Part shown: positions 1 through 8,700 of the stretch, in pieces
How positions within the stretch are numbered: the first letter of the stretch is position 1
Layout of the letters: every line of letters starts with the position of its first letter
Assembly: GCA_014799765.1 (NCBI GenBank)
Contig: JAAVHK010000112.1
Coordinates: 1-11,569 of the forward strand
From: Ruminococcus sp.
Lineage (GTDB): Bacteria; Bacillota; Clostridia; Oscillospirales; Ruminococcaceae
DNA: 11,569 bases
Direction of reading: 5' to 3'
Made by a program: the position numbers and the translations under genes
The notes under the pieces: model-generated
Databases searched by the model: none
What the model saw: only the letters and a program-made list of their open reading frames with translations
Told to the model about the DNA's origin: nothing

Positions 1-468
1 GGTACTCTTGAAACTCCGCTTGATACAGACAGACGTTATCTTGAGAGCAGGGAATATATTACATTAGGCGGTCTGAAGACTGATAACGTACTTGTTTCAA
101 GATTTGTCCGTAAAGCCCTTGTATGTCTCCGGAATCGTGATTACGCTGAATCCGTGAAATCATATCTGTACGGTGCATGGGTTTCAGACGATACAGAAAA
201 TACTGAAACGGCTTCGGAATGTCGTAATGAGGCTATAAGCATAATAGAAAACAGTACGCTTCATGACAGTGACGACATGATGTTATTAAAAGCTGACCTG
301 CTCAGACGTTCCGGACAGTTCGATAAAGTCATAAGCGAATACAGTGAAAAATATTTTGATAATCCTTTTATACTTCTTGCATCACAGTACGAGGTTAAAC
401 TTTCCGGAGATGGTGACAGTTCCGCACATAGTATGGCGGATATACCGGGGGTAAAGTTTACAACCTGA
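1..468 (+). CDS. Hypothetical protein, 3' part only
   Basis: The frame is open from the first base of the window, so this is the C-terminal 155 residues of a longer protein whose start lies outside; the GTG at 154 is an internal valine and should not be taken as the start. The visible part has no signal peptide or membrane segment and looks helical, cytosolic and acidic. It contains a helix pair reading FVRKALVCLRNRDYAESVKSYL and a second around LLKADLLRRSGQFDKVISEY, both with the spacing and small/aromatic residues of TPR-like helices. Clostridial DUF2225-type zinc-ribbon/TPR proteins have comparable C-terminal halves, but the cysteine-rich N-terminus that would confirm this is not in the window. 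I do not recognise the function. It ends 14 bases before a terminator hairpin and converges on tex. Confidence 0.75.
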   Translation, partial: GTLETPLDTDRRYLESREYITLGGLKTDNVLVSRFVRKALVCLRNRDYAESVKSYLYGAWVSDDTENTETASECRNEAISIIENSTLHDSDDMMLLKADLLRRSGQFDKVISEYSEKYFDNPFILLASQYEVKLSGDGDSSAHSMADIPGVKFTT

Positions 469-481
469 AAAATTTCAGAAC

Positions 482-505
482 GGACGGTTTAACCGTCCTT
501 TTTTT
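482..505 (+). terminator. Rho-independent terminator between converging genes
   Basis: GGACGG and CCGTCC pair across a TTTAA centre (482-498), and on the plus strand they are followed by seven T (499-505). This fits an intrinsic terminator for the partial plus-strand gene. The stem is a near-palindrome, so it can also form in the tex transcript coming the other way, but there the following tract (GTTCTGAAATTTTT) is a poor U-run. The stop codon of tex lies inside the T-tract, so the two genes share almost no spacer. Confidence 0.8.
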
Positions 506-3008
506 ACTTCTTTTTTATCCTGAAACTGCTGTTTCTTATATTGCTTATAACGTTTCTTTCCTGAGTTTTTCTGTTGTGTTTTCTGGACGGTTTCAGATTA
601 TCAGGATTATTACCAATTTTCATAGTGAGGGAAATTCTTTTCTTATCCGGCATGACTTCAATTACACGTACTTTTACATTGTCGCCTACTTTAAGGACTT
701 CCGACGGATGATTTATATGTTTCTGTGAAATCTGTGAAATATGTACAAATCCGTTGATTTCCGCACCGATGTCAATGAATGCTCCGAAATTTGAAAAACT
801 ATCAACAATGCCGTCAAAATCCGTACCGGCTTTTATGTCGTCGAGTCTGATTAAATTGTCCGTTATCATGGTGAGGGATATTCTGTTTCTTTTTACGTCG
901 ACGTCAAGTACACGGACTTTTACAACTTCCCCGACTTTCACGACTTCAAGAGGATGTCTTATATGTCTTTTGCAAATCTGCGAAATATGTACGAGACCGT
1001 CAGTATGTACGCCAATATCCACAAATGCCCCGAAGTCAATAATATTACGGATTGTTCCTATAAGTTCCATACCGGCTTTGAGGTCTTTTACTTCCATGAT
1101 GTCACCGCTTCTTAATAAAGGTGGTGGGAGTTCGTCACGTAAATCACGTCCAGGCTTTTTAAGTTCGCCGATTATATCCGTCAATGTCGGAACGCCTACA
1201 CCTAATTTTGTACTTATGTTTTCAAGTCCGATATTTCCGGCTTTTTCTTCTATTTCCGGAACACCGCCGTTTTTGACGTCGTCAAGAGTGAAACCACATT
1301 CCTTAAGCAGTGAAGTAGTTGCGGAATAGCTTTCAGGGTGTACGCCTGTATTGTCAAGCGGATTTTTTCCGTCACGTACCCTTAAAAATCCGGCACACTG
1401 TTCAAAAGCTTTTTTGCCGAGTTTCGAGACTTTCATTAATTCCTTACGGTCTGTGAAACTGCCGTTTTCCTCACGGTAGGCGACTATATTTTTCGCTACT
1501 GCTGAATTTATTCCGGAGACGTATGACAGCAGTGAATATGATGCTGTATTCAGGTCAACGCCTACCATGTTTACACAATCCTCAACCACTCCGGAAAGTG
1601 CTTCGTTCATACGTGCCTGTGGCATATCGTGCTGATACTGTCCCACGCCTATGGCTTTAGGTTCAATCTTGACGAGTTCGGCGAGAGGGTCTTGTAAACG
1701 TCTTGCGATAGATACGGCACTTCTAAGTGAAACGTCATATTCCGGAAACTCTTCCGCACCGAGTTTTGAGGCGGAATATACTGAAGCACCTGCTTCACTT
1801 ACTACCATGTAACTTATTTTCTGTGGAATTTCTTTCAGTAAGTCAACGACAAAATTTTCGGTCTCTCGTGAGGCTGTACCGTTTCCGATAGAAATTATTG
1901 TAACATTATGTTTGTTTATGAGTGACTTTATAGTTTCGGCGGATTTGGCTACATTCTGTTTGGAACTTGCGGTAGGATATATAACGCCGGTATCGAGTAC
2001 TTTTCCGGTATGGTCTATAACGGCTACTTTACAACCTGTCCTGAAACCAGGGTCAAGACCTAATATTACATTGTTTTTCAGCGGAGCCTGTAATAATAAC
2101 TGTCTGAGATTGGAAGCGAATACTTTTATAGATTCTTCACTGGCTTTTGAAGTCATTGCCGAACGTATTTCACGTTCCACTGACGGAAAAATAAGTCTTT
2201 TATAACTGTCCTCACAGGCTGATTTGACTATCTCACCGCACAGGGAATTATTTTTGACGTACTTGTTTATTATTACATCTGTTGCGGTTGATTCGTCCAT
2301 GTGTACGGAAACTTTCAGGAAATTTTCTTTTTCGCCACGGTCAAGAGCGAGTACACGGTGATTTGCTACTTTGGAAACTGGTTCTTTATATTCATAATAA
2401 TCCATGTATACACTTTCTTTTTCGGGGTCAGAGGCTTTGGAAGTTATCTCACCGTTTTTGCCGATAAGTGTACGAAGTTTTTTTCTTATGTCGGCGTCGT
2501 CGGATATATTTTCAGCGATTATGTCCATAGCACCTTGTAAAGCGGTTTTGGTATCGGGTACATTTTTTTCTTCGCTGACAAATTCAAGAGCTTCTGTTTC
2601 GGGGTCTGTATCGGGATTCTGTCCGATTATGATTAGTGCAAGCGGTTCAAGACCGTTTTCACGGGCTATACCGGCACGGGTACGTCTTTTCGGTCTGAAA
2701 GGTCTGTAAATATCTTCCACTTCAACGAGTGTTGTGGCGTTACTGATAGCGTATTCTATTTCAGGGGTCATTTTTTCCTGTTCCGTAATGGAGTTTGAAA
2801 TTTCTTCCTTGCGTTTTTCGAGGTTGCGGAGATACATGAGACGGTCATGTAATTCACGTAGTAACTGGTCATCAAGAGAGCCTGTAAGTTCCTTACGGTA
2901 ACGTGCGATAAACGGTATAGTCTTGTCATCGTCGATAAGCTGTACAGTATTGTCAACCTGTTCCTGTCTGAGATTAAATTCCTGTGCAAGAGTTTTGTTA
3001 ATATCCAT
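504..3008 (-). CDS. tex: Tex-family RNA-binding transcription accessory protein with two S1 domains
   Basis: Tex proteins are cytosolic nucleic-acid-binding factors linked to transcription and RNA metabolism; their exact role is not settled. Of 834 residues, roughly 3-190 form the Tex N-terminal helical part. Residues about 313-440 are the YqgF/RNase H-like domain, opening with ILGLDPGFRTGCKVAVID at 315. Residues about 490-545 are helix-hairpin-helix (SGINSAVAKNIVAYREENG). S1 domains follow at about 643-714 and 724-796, and then a lysine/arginine-rich tail. The usual Tex of about 770 residues ends after one S1 domain, so the second S1 is extra. The start is ATG at 3008, with AAAGGA 11 nt upstream inside the end of the hydrolase gene and only 3 bp after its stop, which suggests co-transcription and translational coupling. 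The reading frame is intact. Confidence 0.96.
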   Translation of the reverse strand: MDINKTLAQEFNLRQEQVDNTVQLIDDDKTIPFIARYRKELTGSLDDQLLRELHDRLMYLRNLEKRKEEISNSITEQEKMTPEIEYAISNATTLVEVEDIYRPFRPKRRTRAGIARENGLEPLALIIIGQNPDTDPETEALEFVSEEKNVPDTKTALQGAMDIIAENISDDADIRKKLRTLIGKNGEITSKASDPEKESVYMDYYEYKEPVSKVANHRVLALDRGEKENFLKVSVHMDESTATDVIINKYVKNNSLCGEIVKSACEDSYKRLIFPSVEREIRSAMTSKASEESIKVFASNLRQLLLQAPLKNNVILGLDPGFRTGCKVAVIDHTGKVLDTGVIYPTASSKQNVAKSAETIKSLINKHNVTIISIGNGTASRETENFVVDLLKEIPQKISYMVVSEAGASVYSASKLGAEEFPEYDVSLRSAVSIARRLQDPLAELVKIEPKAIGVGQYQHDMPQARMNEALSGVVEDCVNMVGVDLNTASYSLLSYVSGINSAVAKNIVAYREENGSFTDRKELMKVSKLGKKAFEQCAGFLRVRDGKNPLDNTGVHPESYSATTSLLKECGFTLDDVKNGGVPEIEEKAGNIGLENISTKLGVGVPTLTDIIGELKKPGRDLRDELPPPLLRSGDIMEVKDLKAGMELIGTIRNIIDFGAFVDIGVHTDGLVHISQICKRHIRHPLEVVKVGEVVKVRVLDVDVKRNRISLTMITDNLIRLDDIKAGTDFDGIVDSFSNFGAFIDIGAEINGFVHISQISQKHINHPSEVLKVGDNVKVRVIEVMPDKKRISLTMKIGNNPDNLKPSRKHNRKTQERNVISNIRNSSFRIKKK
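621..1082 (-). repeat. Tandem duplicated S1 domain coding repeats in tex
   Basis: Two consecutive S1 RNA-binding modules are encoded at 867-1082 and 621-839. Aligned by eye, about 39 of 72 residues are identical without gaps. Shared blocks include FGAF.DIG, VHISQI, HI.HP, KVG, VKVRV and RISLTM. The similarity is higher than expected for two unrelated S1 folds, so an internal duplication is the simplest explanation. Confidence 0.85.
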
Positions 3009-3011
3009 TGT

Positions 3012-3923
3012 TTAAAATTTCCTTTCTGTCCATGATGTAAGAGTATCTGAAATATCATTCCAGACCTGAATTTTATCTGTTTCATTGAGAATTTCGTGTC
3101 TCATGCCGACATAAAGTTTATGGGTTATATTTCTGTAACCGGCATTTTCAAGGGATTTTATAGCCTCAAAGAATTTTTCTTCCGATAACATACAGGGGTC
3201 ATCTTTACCTGAAATGAATTTCACCGGCAAATCGGGATTATTGGTTGTTTCCGGTGAGTAGGCACGTTTCATAAGTCCTGTAAGTGCCTGATAACCACTT
3301 AATGTATAGGTGAAATTACAAAGAGAGTCATTATTGAACGCCATAACTACTTCCGGATTACTGCAAATCCATGAATGCGACATATCTTCAAAATTTCTGT
3401 TCAGGAATTTTTCAGACCATTCACTTATAATGTTGCTCCGGTAATCCGGTGAAAGTTTCTTTTCAAGTTCAGAGGTGAGCAGGTCTGCAAAAGGTGCAAG
3501 CCTGCTGTAACACGGCGTACCGATTAAAATAACTCCGTCAGTATTGTTATACTGCATACAACATCTTGCTATAAGCGAACCCATACTATGACCTATCATG
3601 AAATGCGGTACTGACGGATATCTGACAGCAAGCATTTTATTGATATATCCGGCGGTACGCATTAAAAGACCGTCAGGGTGTTCACTGCATATATAACCTA
3701 AATCGTGTGGTGGGTGTATGCTTTTTCCGTGACCTATGTTGTCGGCAGTCAGTGTTATAAAACCTTTTTCGCCTAAGAATTTCATGAAATCGTAATAACG
3801 TTCCTTATGTTCGCTCATACCGTGGATAATCTGTACTGTAGCTACCGGATTTTCAGGTATGTTCACAGCAACGTGTATTTTAAGATTTTCTATATAATAT
3901 TCATTGAAATTCTTTTCAGACAT
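3012..3923 (-). CDS. Alpha/beta hydrolase, monoacylglycerol lipase / lysophospholipase-like
   Basis: A 303-residue cytosolic serine hydrolase of the serine aminopeptidase S33 / COG2267 type, probably acting on acyl esters such as monoglycerides or lysophospholipids; the substrate is inferred from family only. HGMSEH at 34-39 is the oxyanion-hole motif. GHSMGS at 111-116 is the nucleophile elbow with Ser113. GKDDP at 239-243 carries the acid (Asp242 by the GxxD pattern), and His276 in GMRHEIL completes the triad. Residues about 140-220 form a helical lid. There is no signal peptide. The start at 3923 has a strong AGGAGG 7 nt upstream. The gene is followed 3 bp later by tex. An esterase or peptidase role cannot be excluded. 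Confidence 0.92.
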   Translation of the reverse strand: MSEKNFNEYYIENLKIHVAVNIPENPVATVQIIHGMSEHKERYYDFMKFLGEKGFITLTADNIGHGKSIHPPHDLGYICSEHPDGLLMRTAGYINKMLAVRYPSVPHFMIGHSMGSLIARCCMQYNNTDGVILIGTPCYSRLAPFADLLTSELEKKLSPDYRSNIISEWSEKFLNRNFEDMSHSWICSNPEVVMAFNNDSLCNFTYTLSGYQALTGLMKRAYSPETTNNPDLPVKFISGKDDPCMLSEEKFFEAIKSLENAGYRNITHKLYVGMRHEILNETDKIQVWNDISDTLTSWTERKF

Positions 3924-3940
3924 AAAAAGACCTCCTGTTT

Positions 3941-3969
3941 ATTATAGCATATTTTTCTGGAAAAATCAA
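3941..3969 (-). promoter_or_regulatory. Possible promoter of the hydrolase-tex unit
   Basis: On the minus strand TTGATT (3964-3969) and TATAAT (3941-3946) are exactly 17 bp apart, a good sigma-A match. The weakness is geometry: a start site 6-8 bp after the -10 would fall inside the AGGAGG at 3931-3936. If the promoter is real, initiation must be unusually close to the -10, or translation must be leaderless-like. The region is AT-rich, so chance matches are possible. Confidence 0.4.
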
Positions 3970-3985
3970 GTATAATATAACATAT

Positions 3986-4007
3986 TCCCCCGCCGGTGAG
4001 CAGGGGA
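3986..4007 (-). terminator. GC hairpin after the ABC operon
   Basis: TCCCC (3986-3990) pairs with GGGGA (4003-4007). Inside, past a C/A mismatch, GC pairs with GC around the loop CGGTGA. The hairpin lies 15 bp beyond the stop of the DUF4340 gene, as expected for an operon terminator. However, the clean T-run (4009-4015) is on the plus-strand side. The minus-strand tail is only ATATGTTATATT, so termination in the operon direction would be weak or need help. Confidence 0.5.
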
Positions 4008-4021
4008 GTTTTTTTATTATA

Positions 4022-5440
4022 TTATTCTTCTTCCGTAAGCGGATTATTTTTTACTGTCCGTACTATTCCGGCACGTTCGCAGAATGAACTGTAGAAAGAC
4101 TGTGCGGAATTTTTACCGGTCAGGCGACCCATATCGACTATACCGCCACTGTAAATATCGTCCTTGAAGATGTAACATTTATCGTTACCGGCATCTACAA
4201 AATCAATTTTAACGTCGTCCATGTCGTCGAAATGATATATTGCAGTAAGTACAGGGTCAGAATTGTCGGGTGTAACTTCAACGTCGGTATCGGTGAAGAT
4301 GAGCGTTGTGAATGAATTATAGAAATTCTGGAAACAGGTATATATTTCCGTATTTTCCATATCTACAGATTTACCATTCATTTCAAGTAATCTGTCGTTC
4401 ATGTTGAGTGTGAAAGAATCCTGTATATCGCCGAAAATGAAATCAAAACCGTTTATATTATATATTCCGGCACTTGCAATCGAATCCGGCAGGAAGTCAA
4501 GAGGTCTGTAGTTTATGAAATTAAGGTCAGAAGTATAATATCTTGCCACCTGATTGGAATCTTTCATAAGAACATAAAGATAAGTCTGATTATTGTCAGT
4601 TTGTCCACCTACAAGGAAATTTTTTTCAGTACCGTCAATGCCTTTTATAGACACTTCGGCGGTGGGCTTGTCGAAACCGTATTTTGTCATATCTTCGAGG
4701 TATTCTTCAAGTAACTGGTCAGCCTCAAGACGTGTAAGTGTAGTAAGCATTGAAGTAACGGCAGTCTGGTCGAAAGGAAGTTCAGAATATTCTTCCGGCA
4801 TTGACCATGCAGAATTTTCAGTATCGTATGTTATGTCATAAGTTATTACACCGTCTTTCTTTACGGTAATCTGTTTTATATCTGTATCGCCGTATGGTAT
4901 GAGGTCTTTGGCTTTCAACATCATACGACTTGCTTTCAGTACGCTACCCTGTAATGAACTTACGGTGTAAACCTTGTCTTTACCCTCAGCCATGAAATAA
5001 TAGTAGTCATTTGTGGGCGTTATATTTCCGACGTATACCGTATAATTTTCCGTACCGTCGGAAACGGTGATAGTTTCTGACGGATTATCAAGACCGTACA
5101 TAGCTTTTTTAGCATCGTCGGGAACGCCGTAATTAGTTTCAGCTGTGAAATCCGATACAAGATAAAGAAGTGTATTTATATAATCCTGGTCTATGACAAA
5201 TTCATTGTTATCGAGTTTCCATGTTTCGTCCTCATATACTACTCTGTAGTGACCGTCCGGACAGTCAAAATTGATTTCCGTGACATTTTCGCTGTCGAAA
5301 CTGAATACTTCATTTTCAGCGAGTTCGGAAACCTGTTTTTCAGTTTCCTTGTCGCTCTTGTTCTTGACCGCAAGAAACGCTCCGAAAGAACCTCCGGCGA
5401 CTACAAGTAATGCAACCATTGCTATAATAACTTTTTTCAT
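4022..5440 (-). CDS. DUF4340 membrane-anchored accessory protein of the ABC complex
   Basis: The protein has 472 residues. A short basic start (MKK) is followed by one hydrophobic segment at about 4-24, without a lipobox cysteine, so it is predicted to be anchored by its N-terminus with the rest outside the cell. The outer part shows two copies of the DUF4340 pattern. The first is at about 58-178 with YGLDNPSETITV (115-126), and the second at about 190-300 with YGFDKPTAEVSI (254-265). Family members sit beside GldG-type genes and have no proven biochemical role. Its ATG shares one base with the stop of the upstream gene (TAATG), with AAGGAGA just before it, so translation is coupled. It is the last gene of the four-gene operon. 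The role as an extracytoplasmic partner of the transporter is inferred from context. Confidence 0.88.
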   Translation of the reverse strand: MKKVIIAMVALLVVAGGSFGAFLAVKNKSDKETEKQVSELAENEVFSFDSENVTEINFDCPDGHYRVVYEDETWKLDNNEFVIDQDYINTLLYLVSDFTAETNYGVPDDAKKAMYGLDNPSETITVSDGTENYTVYVGNITPTNDYYYFMAEGKDKVYTVSSLQGSVLKASRMMLKAKDLIPYGDTDIKQITVKKDGVITYDITYDTENSAWSMPEEYSELPFDQTAVTSMLTTLTRLEADQLLEEYLEDMTKYGFDKPTAEVSIKGIDGTEKNFLVGGQTDNNQTYLYVLMKDSNQVARYYTSDLNFINYRPLDFLPDSIASAGIYNINGFDFIFGDIQDSFTLNMNDRLLEMNGKSVDMENTEIYTCFQNFYNSFTTLIFTDTDVEVTPDNSDPVLTAIYHFDDMDDVKIDFVDAGNDKCYIFKDDIYSGGIVDMGRLTGKNSAQSFYSSFCERAGIVRTVKNNPLTEEE

Positions 5441-6933
5441 TAAGCGTATCTCCTTTTAAGCCATACTGCAACACCGATAATTGCAACGATTACCGGAATA
5501 ATAACAAATATTCTTAATACAGATTCTGCTTCCTGAGCGTCTTCAAAATGCATGGTATCATATGAGTTTGACTTGTTACCGATACCCATTTCAATATCAG
5601 TATCGTAAAGCCATGTATTTGAGAATATAGCAAGATATTGAGTACCGGAAATCATGAAGTTAAGGTTTTCAGTACCGAGTATATCAGTAGTACCCATAAG
5701 TATCATTTTACCGAGGGTCTGTTTATTGTATGAGTAGTAACCGAAATATAAATCTCTTGCACTTAATTCCTCATCGGCTTCTTTCTGAGTTTCGGAATCT
5801 CCACCCATAGCGACACTTTTTGTAGTATACTTGTTAGTAGTAGCGTCCATGATGTTCTGAACTATCGGGGATTTTTCGATATAACTTGTTGAATCAGTAT
5901 ATTCATATACGCTTCTTGTATTTGAGATACCGGCTATATAAGTACCCTGATTAATAAGTGTATTTATATCTGTCGTCAAATCCTGTGTGAAATCCGTCGT
6001 ATAAGGTGTATACTGTACACGGAAGTAGTTATCACTTTGTTTTGCTTCTGTGTTCTGTAACTGGTTTACGCTGTTAGTTTCTGTGACGTAGTTGTAATCC
6101 ATACCGAGACCGAATTTTTCAAGGAGCAGGTCAATATTCTTGAAACGTCCTTTAGTCTCGCACGGTGAGGCAAATATGGCAATACTACCGCCCCTGTCGG
6201 CAAATGCACTTAACATTCTGAACTCGTCGTCAGTGATGTCCTGTGTAGGACCGGCTATATATATTATAGCTGTATTATCCGGTACTGCACCGGTCTGTGC
6301 TAAATTAAGTTCTTTAACGTCGTAATTGTTTGCCTTGAGGGTATCGGCATAAGTAGCATATGTGTCATTTATTGACTTCTCACCATGACCGCTTAAAAAG
6401 TATACTGTCGGAAGTGAACCGCTTGTACATACTTTTATGGCACTTGCAATGAGTTCCTCACCGGCGTACTGGAATACACCGTCGGAAGTAGTCTGGAAAA
6501 TTCTTTCATGAGCTACTTTCTTTATAACATCTCCGCATTTTACGAAAACATCAGCCTGACTTACTCCGAGAATGCCGGTAGGGTCAAGAGCCTGTGCCTT
6601 GTCGGCTTCTTCGTCAGGATTGAATGAAATAAGTTCTATATTGTCACGCTTGCTGAGTTCTTCAAGTGTATGGTACAGCGGAAGAAATTCCGGAGCACTC
6701 TGAAACGCACTCAGACTGTATTCGTAAAGATAATATATTTCAATCTTCTTGTCAGAAACGCTGTCAAGAAATTCAACCGTCTTGTCATTGAGTGTGTATT
6801 TGCCGTTAGGGGTCATATCGTATACCTTGTCGGCATATGAGAATATAAGATTTATGGGTACTGCAATAAGCAATATAAGAATTGACATTATAAATGCAAA
6901 TATTCCGGAAAAATTAAATTTTTTCTTCTGCAT
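5440..6933 (-). CDS. GldG-like ABC transporter auxiliary protein (ABC_transp_aux)
   Basis: The protein has 497 residues, with a membrane segment at about 10-32, a large extracytoplasmic region and a second membrane segment at about 472-491 followed by KRRYA. The layout and the motif VYFLSGHGEKSI at 177-188 match the GldG/ABC_transp_aux family, which accompanies ABC-2 transporters. In Bacteroidetes, GldG works with GldA and GldF in gliding; in Firmicutes the function of such sets is unknown. The ATG at 6933 is chosen because it keeps the N-terminal membrane helix and has AGGGGG about 10 nt upstream. An ATG at 6940 overlaps the permease stop but is out of frame with this protein. The gene is fully intact and ends in the TAATG overlap with the DUF4340 gene. 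Confidence 0.92.
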   Translation of the reverse strand: MQKKKFNFSGIFAFIMSILILLIAVPINLIFSYADKVYDMTPNGKYTLNDKTVEFLDSVSDKKIEIYYLYEYSLSAFQSAPEFLPLYHTLEELSKRDNIELISFNPDEEADKAQALDPTGILGVSQADVFVKCGDVIKKVAHERIFQTTSDGVFQYAGEELIASAIKVCTSGSLPTVYFLSGHGEKSINDTYATYADTLKANNYDVKELNLAQTGAVPDNTAIIYIAGPTQDITDDEFRMLSAFADRGGSIAIFASPCETKGRFKNIDLLLEKFGLGMDYNYVTETNSVNQLQNTEAKQSDNYFRVQYTPYTTDFTQDLTTDINTLINQGTYIAGISNTRSVYEYTDSTSYIEKSPIVQNIMDATTNKYTTKSVAMGGDSETQKEADEELSARDLYFGYYSYNKQTLGKMILMGTTDILGTENLNFMISGTQYLAIFSNTWLYDTDIEMGIGNKSNSYDTMHFEDAQEAESVLRIFVIIPVIVAIIGVAVWLKRRYA

Positions 6934-6939
6934 GATTCA

Positions 6940-7671
6940 TTACCCCCTGTTCCAGCGTCTTTTTTCTATGGAAATGAAATTCCATGCAATAAGTACCACT
7001 ATTGCCGATATGAAGAATACTATATCTGAAAGACGTATGAATCCCTGTGAAAAATATGCAAACCGAGGCTGTGCGGCGAATGCATATAATATTTCCTGTA
7101 CTTTCGGGAACTGTGAGATAAAAGCTGTCTGTGAGAAGTCGTCGATAAACAGGAATATAAACATTGCTATTTCACCGATTACACCCGCAAGTATGGAACT
7201 TTCAGTAAACGACGATACAAGCATACCGAGGGCGATATACATAGCACCCCAGCAGAAAAATCCGATATAAGCACATATCAGCTGACTGATTACTACCTCA
7301 CCATTTATAGCGGTCACGATAGGGAATATAGTTGAGCCTAATATCATGAACATGAATACAGTCAGATTACCGAAAAATTTAGCAAGTACTATTTTAAGTA
7401 CGCTGACAGGCGATGTCATAAGCAATACTTCTGTACCGAATTTTCTTTCGTCGGCATATGTACGCATTGTCATGATAGGTATCAGGAATATGAAGTAGAA
7501 TATTACGTTGTAGAAAATTTCCGTGAATGAAAACTGTAATGTACTTGAATCAATGTTGCTTATCGGGATATTGAACATATACGTGAAAAGCAACATGAAC
7601 AGTGCCGTAAGTGTATACGCAAACGGCGTATAGAAAAACGACTGTAATTCTTTTTTGTATATAGGAAACAT
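6940..7671 (-). CDS. ABC-2 type permease, GldF-like
   Basis: A 243-residue integral membrane protein with about six hydrophobic segments (roughly 16-36, 52-70, 98-120, 130-152, 157-177 and 214-234). The stretch MRTYADERKFGTEVLLMTSPVS at 69-90, after the second segment, is the characteristic cytoplasmic loop of ABC-2/GldF permeases. It should form the membrane channel or mechanical part of the complex driven by the neighbouring ATPase. It starts 3 bp after the ATPase stop, with AAGGAGG about 12 nt upstream, and its stop is 6 bp from the GldG-like start. The cargo is unknown. The length is typical for this family. Confidence 0.93.
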   Translation of the reverse strand: MFPIYKKELQSFFYTPFAYTLTALFMLLFTYMFNIPISNIDSSTLQFSFTEIFYNVIFYFIFLIPIMTMRTYADERKFGTEVLLMTSPVSVLKIVLAKFFGNLTVFMFMILGSTIFPIVTAINGEVVISQLICAYIGFFCWGAMYIALGMLVSSFTESSILAGVIGEIAMFIFLFIDDFSQTAFISQFPKVQEILYAFAAQPRFAYFSQGFIRLSDIVFFISAIVVLIAWNFISIEKRRWNRG

Positions 7672-7674
7672 TTT

Positions 7675-8700
7675 TTAATTTTCCTCCTTTTTATCTTCGG
7701 TATAGGAAGCATTTTCCGGTATGATGTCATTGACCAGTTCCATAAGTCCGCCGTTTTTTGCCGGACGGTTTATTAACTCAATGAATACGTTTTCGAGATT
7801 TGGTTTTTCGGAATATATTTCGGCAATATCGACTTTATTCTTAATCAGTTCCGCCATGAGATTACGACGTACTTCTTCGGCATTACTGCTTTCAAGCTGT
7901 GCGGTGAAACTGAACATACCGTTGTCTTCTTCGGTGATGTCGGATATTTCCCTGACACCCTTTGTCATTTCTATGATAGATGCCGATTTTGTCTTTGAGC
8001 CGTTCACCTTGATATGAAGTACAGACGTTGCACTGAAAGATTTTTCAAGATTTTCTATGGTATCGATAGCCCTTATACTGCCCTTGTTGATAATTACAAC
8101 TCTGTCACAGACCTCGCTTACTTCGCTGAGTATATGCGAACTGAATATTACAGAATGTGATTTACGTAAATCCTTTATGATGTTACGCACTTCAATGACT
8201 TGATTAGGGTCAAGACCCACTGTGGGTTCGTCGAGGATTATGAAATCAGGATTTCCTAAAATAGCCTGTGCGAATCCTACACGACGTTTATAACCACCGG
8301 ACAGATTTTTAATCAGCTTGTCCTTAACGTCGGTTATGCGGAGCAGTTCCATAACACGTTTAATTTCGTCTTTTTTCTTTGCGTGCGGAATACGTTTAAG
8401 ACCGGCACAGAATGACATATATTCCTTCACACGCATATCCGGATAAACAGGGGGGTCTTGCGGAAGATAGCCTATTTTTGCCTTAGCCTTTACTGGTTCT
8501 TTGGAAATGTCCGTACCGCTGATGGTGACAGTACCGGCTGACATTGGCAGATAACCGGCTATCATGTTCATTGTGGTTGATTTTCCTGCACCGTTAGGAC
8601 CAAGAAAACCAAGAATCTCATTATCATTTATTGTAAAACTGATATTATTCACGGCTCTGTTGTTACCGTAAAATTTTGTAAGATTTTCAATAGTAATCAT
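7675..8700 (-). CDS. ABC transporter ATP-binding protein, GldA-like
   Basis: A 341-residue cytoplasmic ATPase that energises the permease encoded next to it. All ABC motifs are present: Walker A GPNGAGKST at 34-42, Q-loop Gln81 in YLPQDPP, signature LSGGY at 133-137, Walker B FIILDEP at 153-159, D-loop GLDP at 162-165 and the switch His189 in SSHIL. Residues after about 220 form the extra C-terminal domain common in ABC-2 ATPases, ending in an acidic, lysine-rich tail. It is the first gene of the operon and diverges from the GH48 gene. The ATG at 8700 is preceded by AAAGGAG about 7 nt upstream. The assignment as ATPase is secure; the GldA-like label rests on the GldF/GldG neighbours. Confidence 0.96.
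   Translation of the reverse strand: MITIENLTKFYGNNRAVNNISFTINDNEILGFLGPNGAGKSTTMNMIAGYLPMSAGTVTISGTDISKEPVKAKAKIGYLPQDPPVYPDMRVKEYMSFCAGLKRIPHAKKKDEIKRVMELLRITDVKDKLIKNLSGGYKRRVGFAQAILGNPDFIILDEPTVGLDPNQVIEVRNIIKDLRKSHSVIFSSHILSEVSEVCDRVVIINKGSIRAIDTIENLEKSFSATSVLHIKVNGSKTKSASIIEMTKGVREISDITEEDNGMFSFTAQLESSNAEEVRRNLMAELIKNKVDIAEIYSEKPNLENVFIELINRPAKNGGLMELVNDIIPENASYTEDKKEEN

Noticed and set aside
754..1329. 191-codon plus-strand ORF inside tex
   Set aside because: It is antisense to clear S1 and HhH coding sequence, has a serine/proline/phenylalanine-rich composition typical of a shadow frame, and lacks a ribosome site.
2768..3085. 105-codon minus-strand ORF across the hydrolase-tex junction
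   Set aside because: It overlaps both real genes in another frame. The tex and hydrolase frames have strong family motifs here and this one has none.
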